Source of the DNA: CAYJLW01 sp964370965
GTDB lineage: Bacteria > Actinomycetota > Acidimicrobiia > UBA2766
Length of the DNA stretch: 34,179 bases
NCBI GenBank assembly: GCA_964370965.1
Contig: CAYJLW010000044.1
Coordinates: 1-34,179, forward strand
Reading direction: 5' to 3'
Shown here piece after piece: positions 24,127-32,053 of this stretch. The notes under the pieces were generated by a model that was given only the letters and a program-made list of their open reading frames with translations, ran no database searches and was not told where the DNA came from. Numbering within the stretch: the stretch's first letter is position 1; every line of letters begins with the position of its first letter. The translations under genes and the position numbers were made by a program.

Positions 24127-25266
24127 GTGGACTTTTCGCTCTCCCCTGAGCAGGTGTCCCTGCGGGACGCCGCCCGGGGCTGGATCGCCGCCCGGTGGTC
24201 GCCGGAGCGGATGCGCCAGGCCCTCGACCGGCCGCCGGCGGAGATCCCGGAGGGGCTCTGGCGGGAGGTCGCCGCCATGGGCTGGGTGGGGATCGCCGTG
24301 GCCGAAGACTGCGGCGGTTCCGGCGCCGGCACGGTGACAGCCGCCGTCCTCGCCGAGGAGGCCGGACGCGGACTCCTCCCGGGCCCGCTCCTGTCCGCCC
24401 TCGCCGCCGCCGCCGTGGTCGAGCGCGGCGGCGACGACGCCCAGCGCAAGGCCCTCCTCCCCGACCTCTGCGCCGGCGGATGTCGCGTGACCGTGGCCGT
24501 GGAGGAGCCCGGTGCCACCTGGGGGCGCGACCCGGTGGGCGTCCGGGCCCGGCGGGACGCAGACGGCGACGGCTGGATCCTCGACGGCACGAAGATCCTC
24601 GTTCCGGACGCCGAGGCCGCGGACACTGTCCTCGTGAGCGTCGCCACCGCCGAGGGTGCGGGCGTCTTCGCCGTTCCCGCCCACGCACCCGGTGTCGCCG
24701 TGACCCCGATGCGCCGTCTCGACGCCCAGTCGATCGCCGAGGTCCGTCTCGACGGCGTCGTCCTCCCCGCCGGGGCGGCCCTCGCCGGGGACCGCGGCTC
24801 CCTGGGCTCCGGCCTCGACGCCTACACGGTCCTTGGCGCCGCCGACCTCCTCGGTGTGGCGGAGTGGGCGCTCACGACCACCACCGCCTACGCGAAGGAG
24901 CGGGTGCAGTTCGAGCGTCCCATCGGGAGCTTCCAAGCCGTGTCGCACCGTCTCGCCGACGTGTGTGTCGCGGTCGAGATCGGTCGTGGCCTCGTCTACG
25001 GGGCCGCTCTCGCCCTCGACGAGGGCCGCCCCGACGCCCCCGTCCTCGTGTCGGCGGCGAAGGCCTGGACGAGCGACGCCGCCGTGGCCGCCACCGAGGC
25101 CGCCCTGCATCTCCACGGCGGCATCGGCTTCACCTGGGAGCTCGACGTCCACCTCTACTTGCGCCGCGCCCGGGCGGGAGCAGTGTCCCAGGGCACCGCG
25201 GACGTCCACCGCGACCGCATCGCCGACCATCTGGAGCGCGTCCGCACCGAGGAAGGGGAGTCATGA
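24127..25266 (+). CDS. Acyl-CoA dehydrogenase, subunit 2 of a probable pair
   Basis: 379 residues from GTG 24127, two bases after the previous stop. Family signs are FSLSPEQVSLRDAAR, GWVGIAVAEDCGGSGAG, the segment AYAKERVQFERPIGSFQAV typical of the flavin-binding C-terminal domain, and LHLHGGIGFTWELDVHLYLR (20 residues). The middle substrate segment is weaker (AVEEPGATWGRD), as is common in one partner of heteromeric dehydrogenases. It overlaps the next gene by four bases (ATGA). It most likely works with the preceding subunit on the same acyl-CoA. Confidence 0.9.
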   Translation: MDFSLSPEQVSLRDAARGWIAARWSPERMRQALDRPPAEIPEGLWREVAAMGWVGIAVAEDCGGSGAGTVTAAVLAEEAGRGLLPGPLLSALAAAAVVERGGDDAQRKALLPDLCAGGCRVTVAVEEPGATWGRDPVGVRARRDADGDGWILDGTKILVPDAEAADTVLVSVATAEGAGVFAVPAHAPGVAVTPMRRLDAQSIAEVRLDGVVLPAGAALAGDRGSLGSGLDAYTVLGAADLLGVAEWALTTTTAYAKERVQFERPIGSFQAVSHRLADVCVAVEIGRGLVYGAALALDEGRPDAPVLVSAAKAWTSDAAVAATEAALHLHGGIGFTWELDVHLYLRRARAGAVSQGTADVHRDRIADHLERVRTEEGES

Positions 25267-27254
25267 ACGCCACGCCGGGCAGCGGGACCTTCGCCCACCT
25301 CTTCTCGCCCCTGAGGGTGGGGCCGATGACTGTGCCGAACCGCATCGCCGAGACCACCAACACCATCATGGCGGGCCGTCTCGACGGCATGGCCGACGAC
25401 ACGTTCACCGCCCACCACGTGGCCAAGGCCAAGGGGGGCACGGGCTGGATCGGCAACGAGACCTGGCTCCTGAACCTCCCGATGCCGAACGAGTCCGCGG
25501 ACGAGTTCTTCCCCGGCGCCGGGGCCATCCGCATCCCGCTGTACCTGATGCCGGACTTCGTGCCTCGCCTCGCCCGCTTCGTGGACGCCGTCCACGACGC
25601 CGGCGCCGTGGCCGTGTTCCAGCTCACCCTCCTCAACTTCACGATGGCGGCCTCCGCCGTGCCCGTCGCCGAGGCGTACGACTGGGTCCCGCACGCCCTC
25701 GCGGAGGACGAGATCGAGGCGATCGTGAACACATACGCCCTCGCCGCCGGCCGTTTCCGGGACGCGGGGGCCGACGGCCTCGAGATCCACTGCGCCCACG
25801 AGGCCCTGCCCCAGACGTTCCTGTCCCCGGCGACGAACAGGCGCGAGGACCGCTGGGGCGGGGATCCCCGGCGCCGCACCACGTTCGTGACCGAGACCCT
25901 TGCCCGCGTGAGGGCCGCGGTCGGCGAGGGCGTCGCGCTCGGCGTGCGGATCTGCGGGCAGGAGTCCCGCGAGGGCGGCTACGACCTCCTCGGCATGCGC
26001 GAGATGATCACGTACGTGGCCGAGGCCGGGAACCTCGACTTCGTGGACGTCGACGTGGGCCACTCCAACGGGGTGCCCCCGTACGTGCAGCCCTCCTACT
26101 ACGACCACGGTGAGTTCGCCGAGGTGGGCCGGGCGATCCGGGCGGACGTGTCCCCGATCCCGGTGCTCTTCGCCGGGCGCGTGAACGACCCCGTCTTCGC
26201 CGAAGGGCTCCTCGCCAAGGGCTTCTGCGACCTCGTGGGGATGACCCGGGCGGGCATCGCCGACCCCGACTTCCCCACCAAGGCCCGCGAGGGCCGCCTC
26301 GCCGAGATCAGGCGCTGCATCGGGTGCAACCGCTGCATCGGCGAGAGCGTGCACAGCTACGCCCCGCACTTCTTCAAGAAACCGGTGTGCTCGGTGAACC
26401 CGGTCGTGGGCAACGAGGCCCTCTGGGACCTCGCGTTCCGCAAGGCCACGGCACCGCGCCGGGTGGTCGTCGCGGGCGGCGGCCCCGCCGGCCTCGAGGC
26501 CGCCCGGGTGGCGGCGATGCGGGGCCACGAGGTCATCCTTCTGGAAGGGCGGGACGCCCTGGGCGGCCAGGTCCGCCTCGCCGCCCGGGCGCCGGGGCGC
26601 GACGCCTTCGAGGACTTCGTGTACTTCCAGGACGGCCAGATGAAGCTCCTGGGCGTGGACGTGCGCCTCGGCGCCGCCGTCGACGCCGGGGGGGTCCTCG
26701 CCCTGGAGCCCGACGCCGTCGTCGTCGCCACCGGCTCGCGGCCGCTCCCGGCGGGCGTCCCGGGCGCGGGTGCCCCCCATGTCGTGCAGGGCTGGGACGT
26801 CCTCGAAGGCACCGCTGAGGTGGGGGAGCGCGTTGCGGTGGTCTCCCAGGAGGACCACCACGAGACGCCCAACGTGGCGGACTTCCTCGCCGCCGCGGGC
26901 AGGTCCGTCACGCTGTTCCACAGGTGGACGCAGGTGGGAGCCCAGGTCGACCGGTACACGATCGGGACGATGATGCGCCGCCTCGAGGAGGGCGGTGTGG
27001 AGATCTGCGCCGGCCTCCGCCTCGCCTCCGTCGACGGCGGTCGCCTGGAGCTCCGGTCCCCGTACACGGGCGCCCTCCACGTCCGGGACGGTTTCGACAC
27101 CGTGGTGCTCGTGTACGGCTCGGCGCCCGACGACCGCCTGTACCGGGAGCTGCAGGGGAAGGTGGAGCGCCTCCACCTCGCCGGTTCGGCGTGGGTGCCG
27201 CGGCGCATCGCGGAGGCGACGGCGCACGGCATGCGCGTGGGACTGGAGGTGTGA
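25263..27254 (+). CDS. Old-Yellow-Enzyme/2,4-dienoyl-CoA-reductase-like Fe-S flavoprotein
   Basis: 663 residues in three parts. Residues ~10-340 form the FMN barrel (FSPLRVGPMTVPNRI, DGLEIHCAHEALPQTFLSP, RVNDPVFAEGLLAKGFCDLV). Residues ~352-376 hold four cysteines in CIGCNRC...C spacing (Cys352, 355, 358, 376) for a 4Fe-4S cluster. Residues ~395-663 form an NAD(P)H/FAD domain (VVVAGGGPAGLEAARVAA, VVVATGSRPLPAG). The length matches bacterial 2,4-dienoyl-CoA reductase and related dehydrogenases such as trimethylamine dehydrogenase. It probably reduces a conjugated double bond or acts on an unsaturated cyclic intermediate. Operon position supports a role after the dehydrogenases. Confidence 0.9.
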   Translation: MNATPGSGTFAHLFSPLRVGPMTVPNRIAETTNTIMAGRLDGMADDTFTAHHVAKAKGGTGWIGNETWLLNLPMPNESADEFFPGAGAIRIPLYLMPDFVPRLARFVDAVHDAGAVAVFQLTLLNFTMAASAVPVAEAYDWVPHALAEDEIEAIVNTYALAAGRFRDAGADGLEIHCAHEALPQTFLSPATNRREDRWGGDPRRRTTFVTETLARVRAAVGEGVALGVRICGQESREGGYDLLGMREMITYVAEAGNLDFVDVDVGHSNGVPPYVQPSYYDHGEFAEVGRAIRADVSPIPVLFAGRVNDPVFAEGLLAKGFCDLVGMTRAGIADPDFPTKAREGRLAEIRRCIGCNRCIGESVHSYAPHFFKKPVCSVNPVVGNEALWDLAFRKATAPRRVVVAGGGPAGLEAARVAAMRGHEVILLEGRDALGGQVRLAARAPGRDAFEDFVYFQDGQMKLLGVDVRLGAAVDAGGVLALEPDAVVVATGSRPLPAGVPGAGAPHVVQGWDVLEGTAEVGERVAVVSQEDHHETPNVADFLAAAGRSVTLFHRWTQVGAQVDRYTIGTMMRRLEEGGVEICAGLRLASVDGGRLELRSPYTGALHVRDGFDTVVLVYGSAPDDRLYRELQGKVERLHLAGSAWVPRRIAEATAHGMRVGLEV

Positions 27255-27258
27255 CGCC

Positions 27259-28329
27259 ATGAACGAGGATCAGGACGCCCGCCCAGGGACGGACGGCGGC
27301 CCGGGCAGCGCGGGCCGGCTCCCCCGGCCCGGACCGGTATCGGGCGGGGCGGCGGGAGGCGAGGGGGGGCCCGCGGCGGGGAGCTCGCTCCCCCCCGCGA
27401 TAGACGTCATGAACCACCTGCTGGAGGTGCGTCGCGACCTGGCCGGGAACCCGTTCGCGTACCGCGAGTTCCAGATCATGTTGCAGACGACGTTCAAGTC
27501 CCTCACGAAGCCCCGGCCGGCTCCCGCCGACGGGGCGGGCGGGAAGAGCGGGAGCGGGGGCGGCGGGTTCATGCTCTCCGGGCACGCCAGCACCGCCGAG
27601 TGCGTGGCCGACATGGACACCCTGGGCTACGGCCACGTCGTCGTGTGCGCCACGAAGATGTGGTCGTACCACTACCACCACGAGCTCATCATGGACTACC
27701 CCGTGGAGGCTGTGGCCGAGGCCGTGGCGGAGTCCGGGGGTCGCATCGTGGGGGCGGCGTCCTACAACCCGTTCCGCATCACCGAGAGCGTCGCCGAGGT
27801 GGAGCGTTGCGTGCGCGACTACGGGTTCCGCTACGTCTGGTTCCACCCGCTCTCCTTCGGCCTGGCCCCGAACGACCGTCGCTTCTACCCGCTGTACGCC
27901 AAGTGCGCCGAGCTCGACGTCGCCGTGGGCTTCCAGGTGGGCCACTCCGCGGAGGTGCTCCCCTCGGACGTGGGCCGGCCCATGCTCGCCGACGACGTCG
28001 CCATCGAGTTCCCCGAGCTGCGCATGAACCTCTCCCACACAGGCTGGCCCTGGGTGGACGAGTGGTGCTCGATGCTGTGGCGGCACCCGAACGTGTACGG
28101 CGACATCTCCGCCTACTACCCGCACAGCCTCGACGACCGCCTCGTGGCTTTCATGGACTCCTCCCGGGGCCGGGACAAGGTCCTCTTCGGCACGAACGGC
28201 CTCGGCCTCGGCCGCTGCAGGCAGGAGTTCCTGGAGCTCCCGATCCGGGAGGAGACGAAGCGGATGGTCCTGCACGACAACGCCGTTCGTTTCCTGAAGC
28301 TCGACGAGAACGACGACAGGGGAGCCTGA
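27259..28329 (+). CDS. Amidohydrolase-2-family protein with an altered metal site
   Basis: 356 residues; TIM-barrel family of decarboxylases and hydrolases (ACMSD or gamma-resorcylate decarboxylase type). Recognisable parts are AIDVMNHLLEVRRDL, FRYVWFHPLSFGL, VGFQVGHSAEV, MNLSHTGWPWVDEW and KVLFGTNGLGLGR. The usual first HxH is MNH here (Met51, His53), and the usual Asp of the GTD/GSD segment is Asn313. Metal binding may therefore be weakened or changed. GGAGG (27245-27249) supports the start. Residues ~15-46 before the barrel are encoded by a GC-palindromic element, and another Gly-rich loop (GGKSGSGGGGF) follows at ~97. It may catalyse a ring-opening or decarboxylation step. Confidence 0.82.
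   Translation: MNEDQDARPGTDGGPGSAGRLPRPGPVSGGAAGGEGGPAAGSSLPPAIDVMNHLLEVRRDLAGNPFAYREFQIMLQTTFKSLTKPRPAPADGAGGKSGSGGGGFMLSGHASTAECVADMDTLGYGHVVVCATKMWSYHYHHELIMDYPVEAVAEAVAESGGRIVGAASYNPFRITESVAEVERCVRDYGFRYVWFHPLSFGLAPNDRRFYPLYAKCAELDVAVGFQVGHSAEVLPSDVGRPMLADDVAIEFPELRMNLSHTGWPWVDEWCSMLWRHPNVYGDISAYYPHSLDDRLVAFMDSSRGRDKVLFGTNGLGLGRCRQEFLELPIREETKRMVLHDNAVRFLKLDENDDRGA
27305..27400 (+). repeat. GC-palindromic element, copy C (diverged)
   Basis: It has the hairpin CGGGCCGG-CTCCC-CCGGCCCG (27311-27331) followed at once by GGAC, then a CGGCGG motif, a run of seven G, and GGGGAGC-TC-GCTCCCC (27378-27393). The order matches copy B, and the reading frame is the same: copy B gives GRLRRPGLASS and this copy GRLPRPGPVSG. 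It encodes the N-terminal extension of the amidohydrolase. Confidence 0.55.
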
Positions 28330-28330
28330 G

Positions 28331-29560
28331 ATGGCGTTGCGCGAAGGGGAAGTCTGGGGCGAGGTCACCGAGGCGAGCCTCGGCCGTCTCCTGGAGCGCA
28401 AGGGCGTGAAGCGGGGGGAGCGTCAGTCGATGTTCGCCGTCGGCGACGACGACGCCCCCGCTGCACCGCAGGACTGGAGCTTCTTCGCCGTCTCGCCCGA
28501 GACGGCCGGGCGCCTCGCCCGCGGCATCGCCGACATGAACAAGCTCTACCTCGACGCCGGTTATGCCGCCGCCTCGATCTGGGGGCGGACGATCCTGCCG
28601 CCGGCGTCGCTGTGCTGGACGCAGACGATGAACGGCGCCACCGAGGGGTTCCCCGGCTGCCACACGATCTGGCGGGGCGTGGAGTGGGAGTCGGAACGGC
28701 CCATGTTCGCCGGGGACGTCTTCAAGTCCCGGAGCTACCTCACCGACGCCCGCATCGTCGACAGCGAGTTCGCCGGCGGCGGCCGGGCGGCGGCCACGCA
28801 GGACTACGAGACCGAGACGTTCGACCTCGCCGAGAACTACGTCGGCACCTATCGCACGTTCTGGCACCGCTTCAGCCGCTCCAAGGCCGCCGACAAGTCC
28901 AAGTACGCGGGCCAGGGCGGCCACGTGTGGACCGACGAGGAGCTCGAGGAGGTCTGGGCGGAGTACGACGAGTTCAACCTGAAGAACCGCCGCGGCGCCG
29001 AGCCGCTCTACTGGGAGGACGTCGCCGAGGGCACCGACGTCCCCCACATCGTCAAGGGCCCGCTCACCCTCACGTCCAAGATCGCCTTCGAGATGTGGGC
29101 GGGCGCGTTCGGATGGTTCGTGGGCCACGAGCTCGCCCGCAAGCTCTGGGCCAAGAAGCCGAACCTGCCGATCCGCAACGAGGAGAACGTCCCTGAGCCG
29201 CCGGTCGCCATCCACTGGACGAACGAGCGCTGTCAGAAGTACCTCGGGATGCCCGGCGCCTACGAGGCGGGCTTCGAGCGCATGAACTGGTTCTGCCAGC
29301 TCCTCATGAGCTGGACGGGCGACCACGGCATGATCCGCAAGGTCTCCCTGCAGTTCCGGGGCTTCCACTGGCAGGGTGACGCCGTGCGTCTCTTCGCCAC
29401 CGTGAAGGCCAAGCGGGTCGAGAGCGGTCGCCGTCTCGTGGACCTCGACGTCTGGACGGTCGCCCACCCGCGGGGCGAGCGCACCACGGAGGGTTCCGCG
29501 GTCGTGCAGCTCCCGTCCCGGGACGACGCGGCGCCGGTGTGGAGCGAGGCGGGGTCGTGA
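28331..29560 (+). CDS. FAS1-like/MaoC-type double hot-dog dehydratase
   Basis: 409 residues. It probably hydrates an enoyl-CoA (or dehydrates the hydroxyacyl-CoA). The N-terminal half matches the FAS1-like dehydratase domain (YWEDVAEGTDVPHIVKGPLT, quoted as 20 residues). The C-terminal half has the hot-dog pattern HWTNERCQKYLGMPGAYEAG and MIRKVSLQFRGFHWQGDAV seen in actinobacterial acyl dehydratases of steroid-type pathways. It starts one base after the amidohydrolase stop, with GGGGAG just upstream. The next gene overlaps as GTGA. It would follow the acyl-CoA dehydrogenase step in beta-oxidation. The active-site His/Asp residues cannot be fixed by eye. Confidence 0.85.
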   Translation: MALREGEVWGEVTEASLGRLLERKGVKRGERQSMFAVGDDDAPAAPQDWSFFAVSPETAGRLARGIADMNKLYLDAGYAAASIWGRTILPPASLCWTQTMNGATEGFPGCHTIWRGVEWESERPMFAGDVFKSRSYLTDARIVDSEFAGGGRAAATQDYETETFDLAENYVGTYRTFWHRFSRSKAADKSKYAGQGGHVWTDEELEEVWAEYDEFNLKNRRGAEPLYWEDVAEGTDVPHIVKGPLTLTSKIAFEMWAGAFGWFVGHELARKLWAKKPNLPIRNEENVPEPPVAIHWTNERCQKYLGMPGAYEAGFERMNWFCQLLMSWTGDHGMIRKVSLQFRGFHWQGDAVRLFATVKAKRVESGRRLVDLDVWTVAHPRGERTTEGSAVVQLPSRDDAAPVWSEAGS

Positions 29561-32001
29561 CGGGGGGAGCGCTGCACGGCCTCCGTGTGGTCGAGGTGGG
29601 GACGTACGTGGCCGCGCCGTTCGCCGCCCGCCTCCTCGCCGACCTCGGGGCCGAGGTCGTCAAGGTGGAGGCCCCCGCCGGTGACCCGTTGCGGCGCCTC
29701 GGCCCCGGGGCGGGCGACGGCGCGGACGCGGGTGCCGTATTTGCCTGGCTGCACGCCGGGAAGGCCGAGGTCACGCTCGACCTGGACGACCGCGGCGACA
29801 GGGAGCGCCTCGACGAACTCCTCGCCGGCGCCGACGTCCTCTGTGAGAACACGATGCCGGCCGAGCGGGCCCGCTGGGGCCTCGACTTCGACGATCTGGC
29901 CACCCGGCACCCGCACCTCGTCGCCGTGTCGCTGTCGCCCTACGGGCGCAGCGGGCCGTGGGCGGAGCGGCCCGGCACCGACCTCACGGCACAGGCGGCG
30001 TCGTCCCTGCCCCTCGGCCTCGGCATGCCCGAGCGGGAACCGATCCGCATCCCCTACGACCAGGCGGACTTCCAGACCGGGCTGCACGCCGCCGCCGCCG
30101 CCCTTTGTGCGCTGCACGAGCAGCGTCGCTCCGGGCGCGGCCAGGGCGTCGACGTCTCCACGGCCCACGTGATGGGCTACCAGGTGGGCGGCATGTACCT
30201 CGTGACGGCGAAGGCGGGGCGGCCCTGGGAGCGGCGGGGCACGCTCCTGCACGGCGCCGTGTACCCCACCGGTTTCTTTCCCTGCCGGGACGGTTTCATC
30301 TGCATCGCGTCCCAGACCGCGAAGCAGTGGCAGGCGTTCCTGAAACTGATGGGGGACCCGAAGTGGGCCAAGGACGACGCGCACGCCCGGGACGCCGTCT
30401 ACCTCGGCATGGTCGACCAGGAGCCCGCCGACGTCCACTTCCGAGACTGGCTGATGCGCTACACGCGGGCCGAACTGCTCGAGATGGCGATGGCCGAGCG
30501 CATCGTCCTCGGCGTCGCCCAGACCGTCGACGAGGTCCTGGACAGCCCCCAGCTCGCGTCCCGCGACCTCTGGGCGGACGTCGGGGGCGTCCGTGTCCCG
30601 AAGCCCGGCTACCGCCTGTCGGCGACCCCCTCAGGTCTGGGCGAGACGGCCCCGGCCCTCTCCCATGCGGAGCCGGAGCCGGCGCAGGCGGTGTGGGCGG
30701 ATGGCGACCGGCCGCGTGAGGGGCGGCTTCGCCGCCCCGGACTCGCATCGAGTCGGACGGCGGTCAAGCGGGGGGGTTCCCAAAGGGGGGACGGAGCCCC
30801 CCCTTTGAGTCGAGGCCGGGCTCTCGAAGGCGTGCGCATCCTGGACTTCGGGTGGAACTGGGCGGGGCCGATGGCGGGCCAGCTCCTCGCCGACATGGGC
30901 GCCGAGGTGATCCGCATAGAGACGTCCAAGCGCCAGGACCTCATGCGCTTCGTCGACTACACGTCATGGTTCTTCTGCCACACCAACCGCTCCAAGAAGT
31001 CGGCCCTCTTCAACGTCGCGCTCCCCGAGGGGGCGGAAATGGTGCGGCGCCTCGCCGCCACGGCGGACGTCGTCATGGACAACTTCGCAGCGGGAGTCAT
31101 GGCGAAGAACGGCCTCGCGTACGCCGACTTGAAGGCGGTGAAGGACGACGTCGTGGTGGTGTCGATGTCGATGGCCGGCCAGGAAGGTCCGTTGCGGGAC
31201 ATGCGCGGGTTCGCCTCCATCGCCACGGGGTATTCGGGCCTCGAGCTCATGGTGGGCTACCCGGAGGACGCCACGGCGACGGGCCTCCTGCCCTTCGGTC
31301 TCGGCGACACCACGATGGCGATCCAGGGTGTGATCGGCACGCTCGCCGCTCTCCGGCACCGGGACGAGACCGGTGAGGGCCAGTTCGTGGACGTGTCCCA
31401 GATCGACTCGGCGGCGGCCACCATGGGCGAGGCGCTGGCGGACTTCCAGCTCACCGGGAACGTGCCCGGAGCGCAGGGGAACCGCCACCCCTGGTTCTTC
31501 CCGCACGGCGTCTACGCCGCTGCCGGGGAGGAGCGCTGGGTGGCCCTCGCCGTGCGGGACGGAGCGGAGTGGGCGGCGCTCTGCGGTGTGCTCGGTCGCC
31601 CGGAGTGGGGGGAGGACTCCGCGCTGGCGGCGGCGGCCGGCCGCCGGGCGCGGGGCGCCGAGATCGAGGGCGCCGTCGGGGCCTGGTGCGCCGGGCGGGA
31701 CCGCGACCGCGGTGCTGACACCCTTGCCGCCGCCGGCGTGCCCGCCGCCCCCGTCCTGGAGCTCGCCGAGCGCGACGCCCACCCCCAATTCGCCGGGCGG
31801 GGCTTCACGTGGCGACACGACGCCGAGGGCTGGGACCCGTGCACCGTCTACGCCACGCCGTGGGTGTTCACCGAGACACCGGCGGAGATGGTGCGCCCCA
31901 CCCCCCTGCTGGGCGAGCACTCCGGCTACGTGTACCGGGACCTCCTCGGCCTCGGTGACGGAGAGATCGCCCGGCTCCGGGCGGACAAGGCCCTCTTGTG
32001 A
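29557..32001 (+). CDS. Fused double family III (CaiB/BaiF) CoA-transferase
   Basis: 814 residues, about twice the usual ~400. Both halves are complete: the first begins LHGLRVVEVGTYVAAPFAAR and the second, from residue ~420, LEGVRILDFGWNWAGPMAGQ. Each has LLAD[LM]GAEV, a GQ[GF]VDVS strand and, before it, the Asp that serves as catalytic residue in the family (DFQTG; DTTMA). The two halves are only distantly similar, so this is a fusion of two paralogs. The joint (residues ~385-418) is encoded by a GC-palindromic element. GTG 29557 overlaps the previous stop. It probably moves CoA between a pathway acid and a donor. A single fused chain could replace a dimer; tandem CaiB domains are known in other proteins. 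Confidence 0.9.
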   Translation: MTGGALHGLRVVEVGTYVAAPFAARLLADLGAEVVKVEAPAGDPLRRLGPGAGDGADAGAVFAWLHAGKAEVTLDLDDRGDRERLDELLAGADVLCENTMPAERARWGLDFDDLATRHPHLVAVSLSPYGRSGPWAERPGTDLTAQAASSLPLGLGMPEREPIRIPYDQADFQTGLHAAAAALCALHEQRRSGRGQGVDVSTAHVMGYQVGGMYLVTAKAGRPWERRGTLLHGAVYPTGFFPCRDGFICIASQTAKQWQAFLKLMGDPKWAKDDAHARDAVYLGMVDQEPADVHFRDWLMRYTRAELLEMAMAERIVLGVAQTVDEVLDSPQLASRDLWADVGGVRVPKPGYRLSATPSGLGETAPALSHAEPEPAQAVWADGDRPREGRLRRPGLASSRTAVKRGGSQRGDGAPPLSRGRALEGVRILDFGWNWAGPMAGQLLADMGAEVIRIETSKRQDLMRFVDYTSWFFCHTNRSKKSALFNVALPEGAEMVRRLAATADVVMDNFAAGVMAKNGLAYADLKAVKDDVVVVSMSMAGQEGPLRDMRGFASIATGYSGLELMVGYPEDATATGLLPFGLGDTTMAIQGVIGTLAALRHRDETGEGQFVDVSQIDSAAATMGEALADFQLTGNVPGAQGNRHPWFFPHGVYAAAGEERWVALAVRDGAEWAALCGVLGRPEWGEDSALAAAAGRRARGAEIEGAVGAWCAGRDRDRGADTLAAAGVPAAPVLELAERDAHPQFAGRGFTWRHDAEGWDPCTVYATPWVFTETPAEMVRPTPLLGEHSGYVYRDLLGLGDGEIARLRADKALL
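30711..30809 (+). repeat. GC-palindromic element, copy B (best preserved)
   Basis: Begins GCCGCGTGAGGGG. Hairpin 1 is GGGGCGGC-TTC-GCCGCCCC (30720-30738). Hairpin 2 is GACTCG-CAT-CGAGTC (30740-30754). Then CGGTCA, a run of seven G, and hairpin 3, a perfect 10-bp stem of CAAAGGGGGG (30781-30790) with CCCCCCTTTG (30798-30807). The element keeps the reading frame and supplies the linker between two CoA-transferase domains. Confidence 0.75.
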
Positions 32002-32053
32002 GCGGTCTCCCCGCTTCGCTCCCCAGAACGGGGCGCCGGCGGGGGTGGGCGGC

